The position numbers and the translations under genes were made by a program. A stretch of DNA of 64,000 nt from Apium graveolens. Lineage: Eukaryota; Streptophyta; Magnoliopsida; Apiales; Apiaceae. The stretch covers positions 300,265,957-300,329,956 of the forward strand of contig NC_133650.1 in the NCBI RefSeq assembly GCF_009905375.1. The letters run 5' to 3'. Position 1 is the first letter of the stretch, and each line of letters opens with the position of its first letter. Below are positions 48,289 through 60,894 of this stretch, in pieces. The notes beneath the pieces are model-generated. The model saw nothing but the letters and a program-made list of their open reading frames with translations. It had not been told where the DNA came from and ran no database searches.

Positions 48289-48582
48289 CCAGTGACCAAG
48301 TGCGGCCTCGCTGATCCAGCGCGCGGCCACGCTCGTGCCGATTTTCTAGAAGTGAGTACGCCCGTGCTGTCCTAGCAGGCACCCGCGCCGGGTCCCTGTT
48401 CGAAAAAAAATAAAACAGCAGTTTTAAGAGAAAATCAGGATTTTTAATCAAAAATTAATTCCAAACTGATTTTTACTCTTCCACATCCCATAATTCCCTC
48501 TCCAAATCAAACCCATTATTCCCACGATTCCCATAATCAATTCCAACTTCTATTAATTATCAAATTCTAATCCTTATCAATT
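48289..48582 (+). mobile_element. Athila-like 3' relic joined to the S3-tail region (unit 5, copy a)
   Basis: Matches 34110-34400 of unit 4: GC-rich patch with agcgcgcggccacgctcg, then the CCCATA-rich stretch. No pol sequence accompanies it. The minus-strand frame 48176-48451 spans the junction and is a by-product. Confidence 0.85.
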
Positions 48583-49399
48583 ACAGTATATGCGAAGAGG
48601 GGTTTTAGATATGAAGGAATTTATCTGATTATGAAATTGAGTAACGCTGCAAGGGGTTTTGGGCTTGAGTAGGTAACCAAAATCGACCTAACCCCAAATT
48701 TGTATTATAAATTTTTATGAATTGACTTGTCAAGACATATGTTCAAATTGAATTCGCAGACGCACATGAATACATGTAAGATCTCATATTATTACGAGAA
48801 AAGTTATCTTTTGTAATAATTATTTGGACCCCTAGTATTTATAAGATTGGATTTTTTAATAATATTTTGGACCTCTAATATTTTGTAGTATAGGGTTGTT
48901 TGGTTGAAATAATAATTGTTTGTTCTTTTTTATTATCTCATTTTGAAACAAATAATAATTTTTCCATAAATACGTATTATTACGGTACAATTACAGTCAA
49001 CAATTTCATATACGACATAATTTTTTTCGTATTTCGGTTTATCTTTTTCTTACACAAACACGTAATTGTAATTAAATAAATAAATTAAGAGGCGGTTTTG
49101 AATTTACCTTTGTTACACGACATGAACAGATATAAATTGACATAAATACATATTTAAAGAAATATTTTAAAATTATTTAAATATATTTTATAAATGTATA
49201 TTGTATTTATAATTTTTATAAAAAAATAGAAAAAAATTCAAATTCAAATATTTGACAACACTTATAACTTATTGACTTAAACTCAATTAATAAAAGTACT
49301 CCTAACAAAAAAAATATATTGAAAAAGAAAAATCATTATTTTGTGAAAATGTTAAAAACAAAAGAAGAAGCTATTGATTAATTTATAAATTAGATTTGA

Positions 49400-49777
49400 A
49401 TGAGACCTTTGACGATTTTCGCTTGCGACTCAACTGGAGGAACCTAAATATGGAAGCGAACGAGGGCTTGTCGTGCATTTGACAAACTCACCACACATAT
49501 TTCAAGTAAAATGTGTCACGTGCACATACGAGTAATGTAACTTATAGAATTTCCTTTTGGCTTCCCATTCTGCTAGTAATAAAAAGATGTGCGAAAACTC
49601 TTACCCATGTCTCCATATTTTTTTAAATTATTTGCTGGAGTTGTTCGATTATAACTTGAGGCGCTACTTCAATGGCTCGATCTGAAAGACGACCGTCTCT
49701 ACAAGTTTTAGTACCATATCTTCCAAACCAAGTTGTATACCGTCTTGTTTGCAACCTCTACTATATCCTCGTTTACG

Positions 49778-49808
<31 letters not shown>

Positions 49809-49888
49809 ATATTTGTTCATTTCGAATAGGGCGACCTTTTTTTAGTACATGAAATCCATATACGGGGTCAGAGGATTTGGTCATCACG
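49400..49888 (-). pseudogene. Mitochondrial-type rpl16 relic, copy b (unit 5)
   Basis: One base fewer in an A-run near 49727 (ccaaacc against ccaaaacc) shifts the frame inside the conserved L16 block, so the 88-codon frame of the other copies is destroyed here. A second single-base loss lies near 49813. Confidence 0.77.
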
Positions 49889-50125
49889 ATGAAACCTCAA
49901 TCCAAGATAAATTGTTTAATCAATAAACAAATGTCAGCAGAAGATATTTAACATCTATGACCCCAAACTAATCCAAGATCTTTTAAGATTACAGTTCTAG
50001 AAACAAGAATTCCAAATTCAATAAATACATTTTTCACTTTCTTTTAAAATAATTCTCAATTCAATACCAAACCCACTAGTATAACTTTGAAAAGAAGTAC
50101 ACTAGTCCCAACTATAAAATAACAT

Positions 50126-50178
50126 AATATATAATATAATATAATATAATATAATATAATATAATATAATATAATATA
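50126..50178. repeat. (AATAT)n microsatellite, about 53 bp (unit 5, copy b)
   Basis: Pentanucleotide array, one repeat shorter than copy a. Confidence 0.9.
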
Positions 50179-50298
50179 AACAACTTTACATAACAGAACT
50201 TACACTAGTCCGCAAACCCTGGACCAACCACCTTCCAAAAGCTTCTTCATTACTTCCTCGAATTACACGGCTAAATATATATAATATTTTGTTCATTT

Positions 50299-50592
50299 CC
50301 AGTGACCAAGTGCGGCCTCGCTGATCCAGCGCGCGGCCACGCTCGTGCCGATTTTCTAGAAGTGAGTACGCCCGCGCTGTCCTAGCAGGCACCCGCGCCG
50401 GGTCCCTGTTCGAAAAAAAATAAAACAGCAGTTTTAAGAGAAAATCAGGATTTTTAATCAAAAATCAATTCCAAACTGATTTTTACTCTTCCACATCCCA
50501 TAATTCCCTCTCCAAATCAAACCCATTATTCCCACGATTCCCATAATCAATTCCAACTTCTATTAATTATCAAATTCTAATCCTTATCAATT
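50299..50592 (+). mobile_element. Athila-like 3' relic (unit 5, copy b)
   Basis: Near-identical to 48289-48582; differs at a few bases such as gcccgcgctg for gcccgtgctg. Confidence 0.85.
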
Positions 50593-51419
50593 ACAGTATA
50601 TGCGAAGAGGGGTTTTAGATATGAAGGAATTTATCTGATTATGAAATTGAGTAACGCTGCAAGGGGTTTTGGGCTTGAGTAGGTAACCAAAATCGACCTA
50701 ACCCCAAATTTGTATTATAAATTTTTATGAATTGACTTGTCAAGACATATGTTCAAATTGAATTCGCAGACGCACATGAATACATGTAAGATCTCATATT
50801 ATTACGAGAAAAGTTATCTTTTGTAATAATTATTTGGACCCCTAGTATTTATAAGATTGGATTTTTTAATAATATTTTGGACCTCTAATATTTTGTAGTA
50901 TAGGGTTGTTTGGTTGAAATAATAATTGTTTGTTCTTTTTTATTATCTCATTTTGAAACAAATAATAATTTTTCCATAAATACGTATTATTACGGTACAA
51001 TTACAGTCAACAATTTCATATACGACATAATTTTTTTCGTATTTCGGTTTATCTTTTTCGTACACAAACACGTAATTGTAATTAAATAAATAAATTAAGA
51101 GGCGGTTTTGAATTTACCTTTGTTACACGACATGAACAGATATAAATTGACATAAATACATATTTAAAGAAATATTTTAAAATTATTTAAATATATTTTA
51201 TAAATGTATATTGTATTTATAATTTTTATAAAAAATAGAAAAAAATTCAAATTCAAAAATTTGACAACACTTATAACTTATTGACTTAAACTCAATTAAT
51301 AAAAGTACTCCTAACAAAAAAAATATATTGAAAAAGAAAAATCATTATTTTGTGAAAATGTTAAAAACAAAAGAAGAAGCTATTGATTAATTTATAAATT
51401 AGATTTGAATGAGACCTTT

Positions 51420-51898
51420 GACGATTTTCGCTTGCGACTCAACTGGAGGAACCTAAATATGGAAGCGAACGAGGGCTTGTCGTGCATTTGACAAACTCAC
51501 CACACATATTTCAAGTAAAATGTGTCACATGCACATACGAGTAATGTAACTTATAGAATTTCCTTTTGGCTTCCCATTCTGCTAGTAATAAAAAGATGTG
51601 CGAAAACTCTTACCCATGTCTCCATATTTTTTTAAATTATTTGCTGGAGTTGTTCGATTATAACTTGAGGCGCTACTTCAATGGCTTGATCTGAAAGACG
51701 ACCGTCTCTACAAGTTTTAGTACCATATCTTCCAAAACCAAGTTGTATACCGTCTTGTTTGCAACCTCTACTATATCCTCGTTTACGATATATATGTATA
51801 TGTATATATATGTATATAATATTTTGTTCATTTCGAATAGGGCGACCTTTTTTTAGTACATGAAATCCATATACGGGGTCAGAGGATTTGGTCATCAC
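51420..51898 (-). pseudogene. Mitochondrial-type rpl16 relic, copy c (unit 5)
   Basis: The 88-codon frame (51898-51632) is open (GCKQDGIQLGFGRYGTKTC, RLSDQAIEVAPQ). The RLSDQ variant is shared with unit 4 (35440-35706), linking this block to unit 4. Confidence 0.78.
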
Positions 51899-52136
51899 GA
51901 TGAAACCTCAATCCAAGATAAATTATTTAATCAATAAACAAATGTCAGCAGAAGATATTTAACATCTATGACCCCAAACTAATCCAAGATCTTTTAAGAT
52001 TACAGTTCTAGAAATAAGAATTCCAAATTCAATAAATACATTTTTCACTTTCTTTTAAAATAATTCTCAATTCAATACCAAACCCACTAGTATAACTTTG
52101 AAAAAAAGTACACTAGTCCCAACTATAAAATAACAT

Positions 52137-52209
52137 AATATATAATATAATATAATATAATATAATATAATATAATATAATATAATATAATATAATATAA
52201 TATAATATA
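52137..52209. repeat. (AATAT)n microsatellite, about 73 bp (unit 5, copy c)
   Basis: Longest of the three arrays in this unit, uninterrupted. Confidence 0.9.
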
Positions 52210-52312
52210 AACAACTTTACATAACAGAACTTACACTAGTCCGCAAACCTGAACCAACCACCTTCCAAAAGCTTCTTCATTGCTTCCTCGAATTACACGG
52301 CTAAATATATAT

Positions 52313-52592
52313 AATATTTTGTTCGTTTCTAGTAGGGCGACCATTTTTAAGAAAATGAAATCCATACTTTGACAAATGAGATTTTATAACAAGTAGACAC
52401 TTCAGCAGGAGCATAATCGATTTTATGGTTAAATACATTACGAGATATTTTTTCATACTTTTCATATTTAGTTCTAACTATTTTTTGCACCCTTTAATCG
52501 ACCTGAACAACATTTACACATATAAGGATCCCCTCTACCCTTTTTCATTACTAATGGAATATCATTCATTATTTTACTAAAATTGGAACGCA
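52313..52592 (-). pseudogene. Mitochondrial-type rps3 C-terminal relic (unit 5)
   Basis: The only copy of the second rps3 relic in this unit. A cag variant at about 52403 changes APAEVS to APAEVS-like with Ala to Ala/Val uncertainty by eye; KIDY and VSTCYK remain readable on the minus strand. Confidence 0.74.
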
Positions 52593-53782
52593 GTGATTTT
52601 GTTTTATTTCAAGGTTAAAAACAAATATATTGAGTAACACGAGAAGTACTTTGTTGAACACGTTTTATTTTTACGGACTCAATTAAGGTCCCTCGGGAAC
52701 GGAATGCTGCCCTTTTTCTATGTTAGCCAAATAGTCTGGATGGGATGAGTCTAAAAATTTAATCAAAATTATAATATTTAAACAATGTTTTGGTCAAAAT
52801 TACATAAAATATGACACAAAATTACACGACATGCAGGTACATGTACACAAACGAATTCTTAACTAGTGATGGATTTAGTATTCATTTAAACTAAACACGA
52901 AAGTACAAGAAGACGTGAAAGAATATAAAATGAACAAATTATCAGGTTTAAGTAAAAATCATCGTTCAACAAAATAAAAAATGAATTGACACTAGTACTA
53001 AAACATGAAAACTCCATTCAAATAAAAATGATTTTGAACTGAAATTAAAAAATTAAAAATATTTCAATTTAATTGTTTCAATTTTGATAAAATATTCCAC
53101 CTAAATTGATTAAAATCGGACCTGTTAATAATATAAATAAATAAATATTATTCATATTTTATATAACTATTTGCTATTGCATTTTTAGGAATAGGAGATA
53201 TATGATTCTTGTTCCAATTTTATCCGAAAAATAAGCGACTGCATTTTAGATAGGGTCATAGAGAGGGAGGGAGGGAGGGAGTGAGGTTCTTGTTGTTTCC
53301 ACTTTCTCTCAAAGTTATTCCTCACCAGTCCTCACACTAGAACTCCCGCACAATACTTGGTACTTGGTTCTTGATTGACATAAGTTCAATCTATGTTCCG
53401 CGTTCTTTCATAACAGTAAAAGCAATCCTCCTTTCTTTTTATCTTTCAAAGCTTGTCTATTCACGGTTTTATCATCATAAAATCGAAAATGAGTGTTTAA
53501 CATGCTGAGGATTGCCATCAAAATTTGAGTAGAATCATAGTATTTCTTAACTTCTTTGGGCACAACCTATTGTAGAAACATTGCTAGTTTCTTGGCTAAG
53601 GTATATGATAATGTTATTGAATAGAATGCAAATGCAACTTGTTCTCTGAAAAATGGTACCGTCACTTTATTTGCATAGGTACACAAAGGAAGATTTAAGC
53701 TGATCAACGAGATGTGCACCAAGGAATTATCATCATAAATATTCAGTCTAATAGCGTGATTAGTAAAATAACGACATAAGAT

Positions 53783-55410
53783 TCTTCTAAAAACAGCTCT
53801 GCTCCCATATTCCCATCCAATCTTATAAGGATTCGATTCATTAAGAAGTGGATGTGCATTTTCACTCGTCCATAAAAATCAGATCCTAACTACTAAACTT
53901 ATACATTTATAAATTATTAATATATATAAATAAAATTTAAATATAATCAATTAATAAAATTAATTTATATGTATTAATATTCTAATTTTTCAAGTTATTT
54001 TATTTTATTTTCAAAGTAACTATTATTTCATCATATTAAAATTTCTTCTACACACCACATTTTATCATATTATAATGAGTGAATCATGTGTGTCAGAAAT
54101 TATTTTTATACATAATATTTTATTTATTCACAATTCACAACATTTTTTATTTTAATTTTTAAAGACGACTTATATAATTAATTCATATATTTCCTAAATT
54201 ACAATGTTTTACTTTTATGTATTTATTTTATAATTATTTTAAACTGAACTATTTTCACATATTTTCAAATTTTTATTTTCACAACATCTCTAACTTAAAA
54301 TAGTTTTGTGTGCTTAAGTTTTTTTATTATTGAACCATGTTAAATTAAAATTATTCATCTCAAAAAATTTAAATGGATTTGGAGGTCCTATCCGATAATC
54401 GGAGATCCTAATGAATTTGGATATAAATTATGTTATTAAAAATCTGAAATTGATCTGATCTCAATCCAATCCAACAAATTTAAATAAATATGAATTTAAT
54501 TAAATCCGATCCAAATTTGAACATCAGCACAAGGATAACTTACTCCGATTCACATTGTATATCTCCTAAAAGGCACTTACGCTTCAATTCAACAGAAATG
54601 GAATGAAATTTTATCATGTTTTACTAAAATTGCACCAAAATTTCCATCATATTTTAGCCAATATTATTGTATGGTAATAATTCTATCCCCAAAAACTTCT
54701 TTATTCATGATTATATCTTCCTATAAAGAGGTGTTAGCATATTTTTCGGCAATTGAACCTTCCTCCAACAAAAAATCCTTTTAGGCCATATTATTAAATG
54801 AAAAATAGATTATTCCCATTATTTGATACATTGACGTCTTACGGATCGTAATATCTTAAAAATCTTATGCAAATCATGTTTTCCGGTAAGAAAAATATAT
54901 TTAAAAGGAAATTACAATACCGAATTTTGACACGTAAGTCACAGCAAAAAATTTAGTCAAAACGGACACTGCTAAATAATTAGCTTATACGTAGATATTG
55001 TCGAATTATTTTTTCATGTGAATTTTAAGGAAATTTTCACTAGATTAAGTAAAATGAGAGTGGTGGTGACAACCGGCAGAATAACAAATTCGCTAGAATA
55101 AGTATTTAATAATAAAATTTATTGGCTTAATTTGAATTAAAAATATGCAATAGCATTAATATTACTAATATCCATACATTAAGAAATAAGATTTTTGTAA
55201 CTCCCGAATCATTGATATTGTCACAGGTACAATATGTTTAATTTCCTTAAAACAGATTAGGAGGTTATAACTGTTGCCAGCTTTCAGTGTAAATGCCAAG
55301 CCTCTTATAAATAGCATATGATTTTACACTACAAATCAGAGCTTCAACATGCATAAACATTGCTCCATTGGCTTTTCTTTTGGTTTCCGTTCTTGATAGC
55401 TTGTTTAGAG
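53783..55410 (+). repeat. Segment U of unit 6
   Basis: Copy of 37566-39193 with the same shortened start. No hAT insertion. It leads into the MADS pseudogene at 55411. Confidence 0.78.
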
Positions 55411-55566
55411 ATGGCAAAAAAGCCCAGCATTGGTCACCAAAAAATCAAGATTGCGAAAATAGAGCGTAAGAATCACCTGTAAGTTACCTTCTCCAAACGT
55501 CGATCTGGCCTTTTTAAGAAGGCGAGTGAGCTCCGTACACTTTGTGGAGTTGGGATTGCCGTTGTA
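55411..55566 (+). pseudogene. MADS-box pseudogene, 52 codons, fused to chromovirus pol (unit 6)
   Basis: Same form as 39194-39349: F5P, R9H, TAA at codon 24, C42R and E48G, then a direct join to chromovirus sequence. One extra base change (aaaatcaag for aagatcaag) is silent for lysine 11. Confidence 0.88.
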
Positions 55567-55976
55567 TTCCAAGCGTTTTGGTATGAGGGAAAAGCTTAGT
55601 CCGAGATATGTTGGACCTTTTGAGGTTTTGGTATCGTAGAGAGTTGCGTTGTCGCCACAACTATCTCATGTGCATAATGTGTTTCATGTGTCTATTTTGA
55701 GGGGCTATAAATATCATCCTTTACACGTAGTTTAGTATCCATTGAATAAGATTAGAGAAGATCTTTTTTGTGAGGAAGAAGCTTGAGAGGAGCGAATTTT
55801 GAGGAAGAACGCCATTCCGTTTGTGAAAATTTTGTGGAAAAATCATCCAGAGAGAGAGTCTACTTGGGAATTAGAAGAATCTATTTATGAGAAATATCCG
55901 TATTTATTCGATTCAGGTACGAGTTTTTAGTTTTGTTTAATTCCGGGGACGGAATCGTATTTAAGGGGGGTATATA
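55567..55976 (+). mobile_element. Chromovirus integrase end and chromodomain relic (unit 6)
   Basis: As in unit 5 ([29 protein letters not shown]; chromodomain TWELEESI). Independent point changes include ICEKYPYLF altered to IYEKYPYLF. Confidence 0.87.
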
Positions 55977-58101
55977 TGTAATATACGAGAATTTAATAAT
56001 AATAAGATTTGAATTAAAATTAAAATAAGTGATTTTAATTCATTTGTTAAATAGCATAGAAATAAAAGTAATAGTAATTAGTTGTTATAATTCTAATTCT
56101 AATAGTTAGAGGATATCTTGTGTAATATATATATATATATATCAACACATGGGCATTCTTAATTTACGCAAGCAAAGGAAAAGAGAAGAAAAATCTTAGA
56201 AGAGCAGGCGGATAAAGACTTAGAGGAAAACAGAGTCATCGAGCCTTGTAGTTGTTTTTTTGTTTGTTTTCATTGAATAAGGTAACTCTTTGTTGCCTGT
56301 TATTATAATTAGTCATATAGCTAAGCACTTCGCATGTGACCTTGTCAATTGTTGACAGAGCACACACAACACACAAATTTAGTAATAAAGTGTATGGCCA
56401 TCCTTGTTTCTTTGTTGTCAAATCACGTCATTAGTGTCAAGTGCGAATTATATTATTTATTTATACATATGTTTAATCCACAAGATCTGCTGCTTCAATT
56501 CCAATTTTCATGTTACTTTAAAATTATTAAGTTAGATTATGCATATGTGAGCTTTTATTTAATTGCGGTTGATCAGACTATGATAGTGTGGCAACTGGAT
56601 GATTCAAGTTATTTAAATTATTTATATAAAATTAAAATTTTGTGAGGGTTTTTCACTACTTCAATATACTTATTTATTAGTTATAATTTAAATTGATTTT
56701 ATGTATGCCACTTACGATTAAAACAATTTAATTGGTGTACATGTACTTAGTCCAATTATACTAGTGAGTCCAATTATACTAGTGTCATAATTTATAATTA
56801 ATTATTTAATAAAGGTGAACAATGGTAGTTAATCTGGAATCTAACTATTTTAAGTATATGTATTATTAAATTAGTAAGCAGTGTGGTAGTTAGGAGCATT
56901 CGTTTAAACAAATTTTATAATTATAAATGTAATAATGACATGACATTTGGTCTCTTTAGTGTTAAATTCGAGGACATGTAATGTACTGATTCGGAGCCGA
57001 ATAGTTGTGTATTGATAAAAAAATCATTTTTGAATAAATTAAGAAGCAACAAACATTAATTATAAATTTTAATTTTGTAATTAGATCACGGGTCGGGGAT
57101 TTAGCACATCATTTGTAGATTTTGATATTACTTTAGTTGCGATATTCGAGGTACGGATTATGTCCCTTTTTTATTCACCGTTACTCCTCTTGTCCATTAT
57201 ATTTATTTGATTCATTATGTTCTACTTTCTGTTCATTCCGTTAATATTTGCTTTGACCGTTTTAATTTCCGAAAATTATTTTAAAATTTGATTTTGAAAA
57301 TTTAGATATCTGTGTATGCGGTTTTCAAAAATTATTTATGACACTCACCTGCTTTGGAAGTTTGTATCATTTTTCTCATGTGATTTTTAAATTTTGCGAG
57401 AATATTTTCATTTTGAACCCTTAGTGTGATTTAGGGTATACCGAGTTAACAGGAGTACTACAGCTATGTCATTGCGGTACCAGTGACATGACACTTCCGT
57501 GACACTGTGATTGGTCATGGCATATCCTTCTGTTAGCTCTTGGGAGGAGCGTTTGGTCATTTTGATATTTGTTCAGGATACGTGGCTGCACCCAGAATTT
57601 GATTTGTGATTTGATTTATGGTGACGTTGTATATGTCGTACACGTTATCCATTCTGTTGTACATATTATGTACCCTATGATGTGTGTATTTGTATCCGTT
57701 CTGATTTCGGTATGAAATATCATAACCCAAAATTATTGTTTTATTATAAGCTGTGAAATATTTATTTCTGATTTTCTGTTTTATAAATTATATTCCAAAT
57801 CTGTACTGGACGTTTGGCTCATGCCGTATTTTTTTCCGGTAGGTGCATAGGGGAAATCTTGGACTGTGCTATGGATAGCAACCCCATTTATTGATTAGAA
57901 TTTTTGACTTTATCAATATCGGACTTAATTATTTATTTAGAGATTTCAACATTCATATTTTTGGTTTAGACAGTTTGTAGATTTAATATTATTTTTGGAG
58001 ATTTTATACTGTTTATTTATTGTTTAGAAATATATTAGTGCTCTGTTTGCAGGTTTATGATAGGTAATACCTCCTTCTAATTTTTAAGAAGGGGTGTTAC
58101 A
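55977..58101 (+). mobile_element. 3' LTR of the chromovirus relic (unit 6)
   Basis: 2,125 bp. It keeps the roughly 200 bp lost in unit 5 but shares that unit's 76-bp deletion (gtgtcaagtgcgaat at about 56433). The (TA)n run near 56127 is the shortest of the set. The frames 56236-56421 and 56349-56645 lie in the LTR and show no domain. Confidence 0.85.
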
Positions 58102-58159
58102 AACTAGTAGTAATCAACTCCCGTTCTTCCAAAAACAGGTCTGCTCCCACCTTCCCATC

Positions 58160-59389
58160 TAGAGCTGCAAACGAACAGAACCGAGCCGAGTTCTGTCCGA
58201 GTCGAGCCGAGCATAATTTTTTTTAAAATGAACCGAGCCGAGCTGAGTTTAACAACCCAGCCGAAAAAAAATATTTATGATCGGCTCGTTTATAAAGGAG
58301 CCGAGCCGGACACGAGTTTGCTCACGAATAACCGAGCCGAGCCAAACTCGAGCCGAGTCGAGTTGTTCACTAATAGTTCGCATATATTTTTTAATCGACC
58401 AAACTTAAGGTATAATTTATAACTTTATAAGTTTTATGGAGATCAAATACTAATTTCATCTTACAATAATATACTCACACTTACACTCTACACTTATCAA
58501 TTTTTTTCACTAGTCGAGTTTTAAGAACAAAATCATTTTTATTTTAAATTAATGAGACATTCATAACTTTAGAAATTATACAATACTTTTAAATTGTCGA
58601 TGTCGATTGTCAAAGATTTAGTAATTTTTTATATTTCAGTTAAATTGTTTTAGATTAGAAACGAGATATAAAATAAAATAAAGGAAGTAAGCCCATTTAA
58701 GTGGTTGAGAAATAAAATTATTAAAAATTATCTTATGTTTTTCTTAAAAATATTATAATTTATTTTAAGAACTCACTATTTTAATTTATTTGAAATTGTA
58801 ATTTTGGTCGATTTTATCATAGACACCTCTAATAAAAGTGTGAGGTGATATTTAGTGTTAAGTTTAATTAGAAATTGTTTGTTAAAGTAATCAAGCTCTA
58901 GTGTTATGTCTGAAATTAATTAAATTATTTATTGTTAAAATATATATTAAATTTTTATTAAATTAATTATTATACTTTAAAATTAGTATTAAATTTTAAT
59001 TAAAAAAATTTAAAATCTTTATAAAAGTGATTAGTAAATATTTATTACTCCCTCAGTCCCTTCCAATTGTTTACATTTCTGGGGAAGTGTCCGGCACGCA
59101 TTTTAAGGTGCATAAAAAGTATAGTTATGTAACTTATTTTTACATTTTTTTTGAATAAAAGTTGAATGTTTTAATTTTTATTCAGAAAAATAAAAGTATA
59201 AAAAAAATTACAGAACTATACTTTATATGCACCTTAAAATGCGTGTCGGACACTCTCTAAAAAATGTAAACAATTGAAAAGGACGGAGGGAGTATATGTT
59301 ATATTTAAGAAAACGAGTCTAGCCAAGTTCACTTAAGCGAACCGATCCCGATTTTTGTTCATGAACGGCTCTGTTCATTTGCAGCTCTA
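58160..59389. mobile_element. Non-autonomous hAT element with an internal deletion (unit 6)
   Basis: Perfect TAGAGCTGCAAA/TTTGCAGCTCTA ends, flanked by ttcccatc (58152-58159) and ttcccctc (59390-59397). About 130 bp immediately right of the nested MITE, including a cluster of CGAGCCGAG words, is missing (join near 59309). Confidence 0.9.
59048..59292. mobile_element. Stowaway MITE nested in hAT (unit 6)
   Basis: 245 bp, TA-flanked; CTCCCTCAGTCCC left end and GGACGGAGGGAG right end. Confidence 0.92.
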
Positions 59390-60788
59390 TTCCCCTCCAA
59401 TCTTACAAGGATTCGATTCATTAAGAAGTGGATATGGATTTTCACTTGTCGATAAAAACCACATCCTAACTACTAAACTTATACATTTATAAATTATTTA
59501 TATATATAAATAAAATTTAACTATAATCAATTAATAAAATTAATTTATACGTATTGGTATTCTAATTTTATAAGTTATTTTATTGTATTTTCACATTAAC
59601 TATTATTTCATCATATTAAAATTTCTTGTACACACCACATGTTATCATATTCAAATGAGTGAATCATGTATGTCACAAATTATTTTTATACATAATATTT
59701 TAGTTATTCACAGTTCACAACATTTTTTTTATTTTAATTTTTGAAATTGACATATGTAATTAATTCATATATTTCTGAAATTACAATGTTTTACTTTTAT
59801 GTATTTATTTTATAATTATTTTAAACTGAACTAGTTTCACATATTTTCAAAAAAAAATTATTTTCACAACACCTCTAACTTAAAATAGTTTCTTGTGCTT
59901 TAGTTTTTTTTTATTATTGAACCATGTTAAATTAAAATTATTCATCTCAAAAAATTTAAATGGATCCAGTGGTCCGATCCGATAATCGAAGATCCTAATG
60001 AATTTGTTTATGAATTACGCTATTAAAAATCTGAAATTGATCCGATCTCAATCCAATCCAATAAATTTAAATGAATATGAATATGAATTTAATCAAATCC
60101 AATCCACATTTGAACACCAGCACAAGGATAACTTAGTCTGGTTCGCATTGTATATCTCCTAAAAAGGCACTTAAGCTTCAATTCGAAGGAAATGGAATGA
60201 AATTTTATCATGTTTTACTAAAATTGCACCAAAATTTCCATCCTATTTTAGCCAATATTATTGTATGGTAATAATTCTATTTTAAATGAAAAATAGATTA
60301 TGCCCATTATTTGATACGTTGACGTCTTACGGATCGTAATATCTTAAAAATTTTATGCAAATCATGCTTTCCCATAAGAAAAATATATTTAAAAAGAAAT
60401 TACAATAGCGAATTTCGACACGTAATTCACGGAAAAAAATTTAGTCAAAACGGACACTGCTAAATAACTTATACGTAGATATTGTCAAATTAATTTTTCA
60501 TGTGAATTTTAAGGTAATTTTCACTAGATTAAGTAAAATGAGAATGGTGGCTACAACCAGCAGAATAACAAATTCGCTACAATAAGTATTTAATAACAAA
60601 ATTTATTGGCTTAATTTGATTTAAAAATGTGCAATAACATGAATATTAGTAATATCCATACATTAAGAAATAAGATTTTTGTAACTCCCCAATCATTGAT
60701 ATTGTCACAGGAACAATATGTTTGATTCCCTTAACACAGATTAGGAGATTATAATTTTTGCCAGCTTTCAGTGTTAATGCAAAACCTC

Positions 60789-60796
60789 TTATAAAT
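60789..60796 (+). promoter_or_regulatory. TATA box of MADS copy 4
   Basis: TTATAAAT about 100 bp before the ATG. The preceding bases differ from the other copies (tgcaaaacctc for tgccaagcctc). Confidence 0.6.
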
Positions 60797-60894
60797 ACCA
60801 AATGATTTTACTCTACAAATCAGAGCTTCAACATACATAAACATTGCTCCATTTGCTTTTCTTTTGGTTTCTGTTCTTGATAGCTTGTTTAGAG

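Larger units (their letters stand above)
48289..50298 (+). repeat. 2,010-bp tandem block, first copy (unit 5)
   Basis: Starts at the junction where unit sequence (aatattttgttcgtttcc) meets the Athila-like 3' relic (agtgaccaagtgcgg) and ends at the identical junction at 50299. The content is Athila-like 3' relic, spacer, rpl16 relic b and an (AATAT)n array. The two copies are almost identical by eye, so this duplication is among the youngest events here. Confidence 0.92.
50299..52312 (+). repeat. 2-kb tandem block, second copy (unit 5)
   Basis: Repeats 48289-50298. At its right end the sequence continues into the normal rps3 relic (gtttctagtagggcgacc) instead of jumping again, so the unit is completed from here. 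Confidence 0.92.
36768..52983 (+). repeat. Tandem unit 5, full unit with a rearranged right end (16.2 kb)
   Basis: The left 11.5 kb is a full unit with MADS pseudogene, LTR, hAT element, MADS gene and both rps3/rpl16 relics. At about 48289 the sequence jumps into the 3' part of the Athila-like fragment otherwise seen only in units 3 and 4. It then runs through the rpl16 relic, jumps again at about 50299 in the same way, and only then completes the unit. The block 48289-50298 is thus repeated as 50299 to about 52312. Confidence 0.9.

Noticed and set aside
48289..50298. CRISPR-like or satellite interpretation of the regularly repeated 2,010-bp block
   Set aside because: Only two copies, contents explained fully by retrotransposon relic plus unit spacer; no short repeat-spacer pattern.
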